From Anthostomella pinea (lineage: Eukaryota; Ascomycota; Sordariomycetes; Xylariales; Xylariaceae): a stretch of 64,000 bases of DNA. Below the pieces are notes generated by a model that saw only the letters and a list, made by a program, of their open reading frames with translations, was not told the origin of the DNA and ran no database searches. Shown here piece after piece: positions 58,757-64,000 of the stretch (position 1 is the stretch's first letter; each line of letters opens with the position of its first letter). The DNA lies in assembly GCA_963556695.1 (NCBI GenBank), contig CAUWAG010000018.1, positions 1,674,001-1,738,000 of the forward strand, read 5' to 3'. A program made the translations under genes and the position numbers.

Positions 58757-59387
58757 AATAATTGTACGTTGGTATAACATACTGTAATGAAGGTCCATGG
58801 ATTTCTGGACTTATATTGTATTCTATTTGTGTTAACAAGCTCTCAGTCAAACCCGACGGGGCAGCTCAGATTGTATGAGTATGTGAAGGCGGCCATGCAA
58901 GTCCGGCCATGCAAGTCTATCCCGCACATCCCACCGGTCTCAGAACGTCTCGAGCCGTTCCACAGTCCAAGGAAGCTTCATCGAAGAAGCGCAAGCAGTG
59001 TAGTACCATACAATGATAGGCCGGCTGAAAACCTCGTAGCTAAGCCCAGGTCAAGCCCCCCTCCCACGCTTCAATCCGTCGAGTTATTTAGTTGATCGTG
59101 GCCTGGCTCAAGTCCGTGATAATTGTCCTGCCGTCCGCCGCGGTGCATGCATGTGCTTCGCCAATTTCCCTATAGTTCCAAGTCAAATTCACATGCTCTG
59201 AAGGCGACGACTATGCCCCGCAATCGGTAAGCATGTCGGGCAACTCAAAGACAGCTCCCTGCAATGGAGACCATACTGATTGCTCGAGAGCACTTTGACT
59301 CGGTCTCAACGATGCAATGTCTTCATTTGTTTGAGTGTAACTCTCAGTCTACTTCAAGGTCAGTACTGCAAGCATTCCTTCTTCACC
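58757..59387. other. intergenic, no gene recognised
   Basis: This is the 3' region of GEP3 and upstream region of the aminotransferase relic. A direct repeat of CAAGTCCGGCCATG-type words occurs at about 58889-58915. No coding support. Confidence 0.4.
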
Positions 59388-60804
59388 ATGACTGGACTCT
59401 ACGCCCATCTCAGCGCGTCAGACCTCGAGCAACTCCAGCGCGATGCAGACAGCTCACTCCTGCACTACGGCACATCCTTCCACCCAGACATCATCACCCG
59501 GGCCCATGGCAATTCCATCTTCACCAGCTCAGGCCACACAATGCTGGACTGGACATCCGGGCAGATGTCGACCCTCATCAGCCACGGCAACCCCGAGATC
59601 GTCGAGACCATCACGAAACACGCGCGGTCGCTCGACCACCTGTTCAGCGGCATGCTGTCCCCGCCGGTGATCAACCTGGGGAAGAAGCCAACCTGGGGAA
59701 GAAGCTTACCGGTCTACTGCCCGAGGGTCTCGACAAGGCGCTGTTCTTGTCCACCGGCGGGGAGAGCAACGAATATGCCATCCGGCTTGCCAAGCTGTAC
59801 ACCGGCAAGCACGAGATTGTCGGTCTCTCTTCAAGTTGGCACGGCATTACTTCCGGCGCCAATGGTGCGCACTATCACAGTCGAAATGCCGGGTATGGAC
59901 CGACGATGCCGGGGAACTTGATGATCTCTTCACCCAACGCGTACCGCTCCATATTCCGCCATGCCGATGGCAGCCACGACTGGCAAACAGAGCTGGACTA
60001 CGGCTTTAGCCTGGTCGATCAACAGTCGTCTGGTTCTCTGGCCGCTATCCTCGTCGAGCCCATCCTTTCCTCGGGAGGCATGCATCCCCTGCCTCCAGGC
60101 TATCTCAGGGCCTTGAAGCAGCACTGTGAGAAGAGGGACATGCTCCTGATAGTCGACGAGGCCCAGACTAGCATCGGCAGGGCGGGCGACTTGTTCGCAT
60201 TCACCCACGATGGCGACGGTGTCGTGCCGGAAATTCTCACGCTCAGCAAGACGCTCGGCAACGGCCCGCCTCTCAGTGCCGTGGTGACGAGCAATACGAT
60301 CGCGCAAGTGACGAGGCAGCGCGGTTTCTCTTCTACACTACCCACGTCAACGATCCCATCCCGGCAGCCGTAGGGGAGAAAGTTCTCGATATTGTCGTTC
60401 GCGACAACCTCGTGGAGCACGCACGGTCGCTGGGGCTTAAGCTCCAGGCTGGGCTCCGCCGCCTGCAGTCGCGCTACGGGTGTATCGGCGATGTCCGCGG
60501 TCGGGGTCTCATGGCTGGCGTCGAGATCGTCGCCGGGCCGACCTCGAAGACGCCTGCGCCGGAGGTGGGTGCTAGGGTCGCCGGGAGGATGTACGAGCTC
60601 GGCTTGTGGGCGCAGCTGGCTACCATGGCCAGCTTTGGGGGTGTGTTTAGGATAGCCCCGCCGCTGACCACGACGGAGGAGGAGCTTGAGAGAGGACTGG
60701 CCATCATGGAGGAGGCGCTGAGAGTGAGTGAGGGCACGCTGCCGTTGTATTTGGACGATGGGATCGTAGAGAGCACGGCGGTCCGACCTGAGAGCGGACG
60801 GTGA
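59388..60804 (+). pseudogene. class III PLP aminotransferase (2,2-dialkylglycine decarboxylase-like), two frameshifts
   Basis: ATG 59388 opens MTGLYAHLSASDLEQL, then SGHTMLDWTSGQMSTLISHG and SLDHLFSGMLSPPVINLGKK. A perfect 17-bp tandem duplication (59673-59689 and 59690-59706, one end base different) shifts the frame there. The next frame gives FLSTGGESNEYAIRLAK, SSSWHGITSGANGAHYHSRN, the cofactor Asp in LLIVDEAQTSIGR and the PLP lysine in LTLSKTLGNGPPLSAV. A one-base loss near 60328 (QRGF / LFYTTHVNDPIPAAVG) moves to a third frame, which runs to the stop at 60804 (GRGLMAGVEIVAGP, FRIAPPLTTTEEE). All active-site blocks are present and undamaged. Without the indels the protein would be about 465 residues. 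Inactivation looks recent. Confidence 0.85.
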
Positions 60805-62287
60805 GAATATGTGAGGTGTAGCTTGCCATGCGGTGTAACATGTTTAGCATTAGAACGCCAATTACGAGACCAATGCAGATATCTTGATGAGAGCAGGCTG
60901 GTGCAGCCCCTACAGGTAAATATACACAGTGCCCTGGGGCCTTCAAGGTCCATTCATGCCCAGCGCTGTCACAATGTCAGTCTTGAGGCACTTGGGTAGC
61001 GTTACCGAAGGGATAGGCAGATACAGCGGACGGTGATCAAGGTCTCCGCAAGAGATGCTTGAAAAGGGCCATACGCAGCCTCCATAAGTTACGAAGTTGC
61101 TTAAATAGCCTTGGATCCTGAAAGATGTCTGGGAGCCGGCAGCTCTCCCTAACTCCCGCTGCTTGATGGGCGGCACTAACACAACTAAGGGGTGACCATG
61201 TTTGGTATTGAGGCGAGCATTCGTGACTCAAAGGGAGGAAAGCTAAACCGTGAAATGCAAGTTTGTGGAAATGGTCGCGCAAATTGCCTACGAGACAAAC
61301 CACGCTGTCCTCGTTATCTCTGAAGAGAGAGAGCTGCTCTACGAAGTCTACCAGGATCTTGGATTCAGAAGACACAGCACGCCGCCATCCAAATGTCATT
61401 AAATAGAGATCCGGCGTAGCACATGGGACTAAGCACATGGGACTAGGTTTGCCGTATAGTGAAGGCCACAACCTCCCAGACGTGAGCAAACGAATATACC
61501 CACAGGGCTGCCGTACGGCGCCCAGCCTGAATATCCTTACTATCTCAAGCTGCGAGACGGCTTTCGATACTTCATGATTTTCTAATTCTATTGCTGTACT
61601 TCAGAGGCGTTCGATCCTCGTTTGATACATCATATATGGCCCGTGGGATCGTTGTTTTACTCTCTTTTCGTAGTCTTTATCAACTTAACCACAGCCTATC
61701 CACCATTAAAAAACACCACCGGCAAGTAGTCTCTAAATTTCAGGCAAGTGGACGAAGTGTTTTAGAACTTATGCCAACAAAAGGCCACTCTCGAGAAGCT
61801 GATGGCAGCACTCGTCAGTATGCGAACGGCGGTCGAATCGGAAGCCAGTGGCATAAACGAGTTTCGACGAGATCACAGCCGATGAAGATATCAGGAGAGC
61901 CTCAAATTAGACTGTCCCTTCAACTGTTCGGGTTGCCCTTGATAGAGCGGTATGCACCATCGTAGATGGCATGCTTCTTATTGAATCACATTAAGTCTTT
62001 TCGCCCCCAGCTCGCACCACCACTCACCGCGAATCCAGTCCGTGTGGAAGCTGCGGTCACTTTGGCCATTCGAAAACCTCAGGCACCAACTTCGCACCGA
62101 TATCGTATGACAGCACTGCACAGCACTACACGCCGAATAAACTCTTTCACCCAATCCAACCACCACGCGCCACGAAACCGTTTTTTAGTGTAGCCCGTGG
62201 ACTTCTGGATCTTTCTGACATCCAAGTCAAGAACTCAGCACCAATTCCGACATCCCAGCACCAAACACCCGACAACGTGCATGCACC
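60805..62287. other. intergenic with faint coding-like remnants
   Basis: About 61740-61930 (+) reads coding-like in one frame (KATLEKLMAALVSMRTAVES, EASGINEFRRDHS) but is cut by TAG and TGA where Gln/Arg codons would fit. A minus-strand frame at 61037-61489 ends DPRLFKQLRNLWRLRMALFK. A TAGCACATGGGAC-type direct repeat lies at about 61418-61446. None can be assigned to a family. Confidence 0.3.
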
Positions 62288-63062
62288 ATGGATGGCGCCA
62301 CGCTCCCCAACATGCACCCCGAGAGCGTTGTCGATCTCATCGTAGGCATCGCTGCACTGCAGCGAATTGCAGAGAGCCCCGAAGAACCCACCGAAGACGA
62401 CATTGAGACGTGCACTCACCTCATCAGTAAGTCAAACGTTACTGAAATCTTTGGGGGCAATTGTCGACGCTAATCAATCTACCCAAATAGCTCGCATTCA
62501 GGAAATGATCCTCGGCCTGCAGGTGTGCAAGGACTTTATCGACGAGTCACTCGAGGAGAAGCAGCAGCAACAGCTGATGACCGCCGCTAGAGATCGAGGA
62601 ACCGGGGTCCAGGAAGACGACGAGCTAGGCAGTCTGCACCAAAAGAAGGACACCGTGGAAGGGTTGATCAAGGAACTGTACAAGATGAGAACAGCCGCCA
62701 TTGCAGCAGCTGGTGACGCAGATGACGTGGATGATGCAGACGACGAGGATGGTGGAGACGACAACGCCGCAGTTGTCTTCGCTTGCACTCGCTGCAACGC
62801 GCGCCACGGCAGACTGGCAACACACCGTCAGCATCTGCGAATGCGTCACCCGGGTTTGAGCTGCCGTCACCCCATGTGTGGCACGTCTTTTGCCACCGAG
62901 GCAGAGATGTTGACCCAGCTGAACTCAGCCCACATTCGACCCATCCCCGTCTCCATCGACGAAGAGAACCGATTCGCTTGCTCTTGGCAGGGATGTGACA
63001 AGACCTTCACACGCTTCTCAAGCGTCCAACGGTGCGTGATGTATCATCAGACAGCTGCATAG
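62288..63062 (+). CDS. C2H2-type zinc-finger protein, small
   Basis: Exon 1 is 62288-62426 (MDGATLPNMHPESVVDLIVG). A 64-nt intron (62427-62490, GTAAGT...GCTAATC...TAG) leads to exon 2, 62491-63062, in frame, for 236 residues. The N-terminal half is helical (LIVGIAALQRIAES; EEKQQQQLMTAARD). A strongly acidic linker follows (DADDVDDADDEDGGDD). The C-terminal third has three Cys/His modules: CTRCNARHGRLATHRQHLRM (RH), CRHPMCGTSFATEAEMLTQL (NSAH), and CSWQGCDKTFTRFSSVQRCV (MYH). The spacing of the last two (CX4C) is that of TFIIIA-type fingers, although the second finger has only one canonical His. A DNA- or RNA-binding role is inferred. Confidence 0.7.
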
Positions 63063-64000
63063 GGGTGCCAGACAGAGTTCCTTTGCAATAAATTTCCATG
63101 CATGGCAAGGAATTAATATTGCGAGTTTCCATGAATAAACGACGGGCGTGCCCGCTTCTGACAGGAAAGATTGTTCTCGATAAGTGAAGTCTAATGTGAA
63201 CCCTGAGCCGACATTCCCGGGCGATGCAAACATTATAGAGGTCGTACGTAGTATCAGACAAACCATCATGCTGTAGCAACCGCCTGGTGACACCAGGGTA
63301 ACAGTGCTTGGCTGGGTGAGAAGTAGGCAGCAAGCTCTTGCAGTCTTGATCACCACCGCAGCCAGGCAAACATGGTTCTTGGGTCGGGAGAGACTGACCA
63401 GGGGTGATGTCTTCTTAGACAATATGGAGCTGTTTCAAGGCGAGTCATGTGTCCAGTGTCCGATAAACTTAACCGTAGCCCAGGCAAGAAGGGGCGTGGT
63501 ACGGGTACGAGTCAGGGGCGGTTAGATTCAAGCAATGGACCGTCCGGTGAACACGTCACCCTCCCTAACACATTCATCTGAATAGAGTAGGGCGTAGACT
63601 GGAATTGTCTTAGGGCTCTGCTAGGTATTAGTATGCAGTTTTCGCGGCGGGTTTCAACTTCGGGCGTCCGCCAAGGCTCAAGACTGCGAGAGTGAAACGT
63701 GGGGAAGATGCCGCCGCTAAGATGGTTGCACTTACACTTCGGACGATGAACGTGAACGTACAGTTGAGTTGTGTTGAATAGGTAGGAATAGCGATGATGT
63801 GAAGTCTCAACTCGCCGCCTGCGTATGAAGTGCACAGTTCACCGGCTGATGTGGGCTGAGGTGGCATGCGAGCGTGATAGCTATCGTGATGGCAAGGCGG
63901 CTTATAGACTGCCGTCTTTGTAAGCGCATGCAATACTCAAATTGACAAATTTCAATCACAGCGATCAGCTTGTCTACCAACCCGGCAGGCTGGTCGGGCA
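63063..64000. other. terminal intergenic region, no gene recognised
   Basis: Short frames on both strands (63018-63422, 63512-63835, 63628-63933) overlap each other and lack motifs. I see no repeats or RNA genes up to the window edge. Confidence 0.4.

Noticed and set aside
1..64000. CRISPR array, bacterial operon, Starship tyrosine recombinase or PKS/NRPS cluster
   Set aside because: No regular spacer-repeat array, no polycistronic spacing, no DUF3435-type recombinase and no megasynthase domains were found on either strand.

Overview
The window looks like nuclear DNA of a filamentous ascomycete (Pezizomycotina, probably Sordariomycetes). The evidence is short GT-AG introns of about 50-80 nt with CTNA(C/T) branch sites, a HET-domain gene, fungus-specific families (mug190-type C2 protein, mL61/MRP49, GEP3, GET2-like, DNA polymerase iota), Tad1-like LINE and Ty1/copia remnants, and AT-rich tracts with C-to-T (RIP-like) damage. 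Exon boundaries were worked out by eye from splice signals and reading-frame continuity; no alignment or RNA evidence was available.

Layout. 1-1550: 3' part of a decayed LINE. 1692-3588 (-): HET-domain gene with an early stop. 4460-5388 (+): mitochondrial ribosomal protein mL61. 6316-10237 (-): six-exon mug190-like membrane/C2 protein. 11.6-15.9 kb: gene-poor, with a tRNA-like element, a second LINE 3' end, a small Cys-rich ORF and a 56-bp tandem repeat. 15933-17973 (+): F-box-like protein. 18-21.8 kb: largely non-coding. 21853-23361 (+): conserved Ser/Thr/Pro-rich protein. 24154-24235 (-): intron-containing tRNA-Lys. 25381-27659 (+): DNA polymerase iota, convergent with a bHLH factor at 28507-29945 (-). 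32692-34351 (+): TMEM135-like membrane protein.

From 35.6 to 54.7 kb almost every recognisable gene is broken: a BBE-type FAD oxidoreductase, two tandem SRR1-like genes, an F-box/LRR fragment, a 4.6-kb RIP-damaged copia element, an AT-rich tract, a 5'-truncated chitinase-like C-terminal region, a two-stop relic and a frameshifted DUF7587-like ORF. This is an accessory, decaying block next to intact core genes.

From 55.2 kb the sequence is gene-dense again: a GET2-like tail-anchor insertion subunit (-) and the mitochondrial GTPase GEP3 (+) share a 253-bp divergent promoter. They are followed by a class III aminotransferase broken by a 17-bp duplication and a second frameshift, and by a small C2H2 zinc-finger gene. 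No operons, CRISPR arrays or complete biosynthetic cluster are visible. The intact genes serve separate housekeeping roles (mitochondrial translation and ribosome assembly, ER tail-anchored protein insertion, translesion synthesis, transcription) and do not form one pathway.
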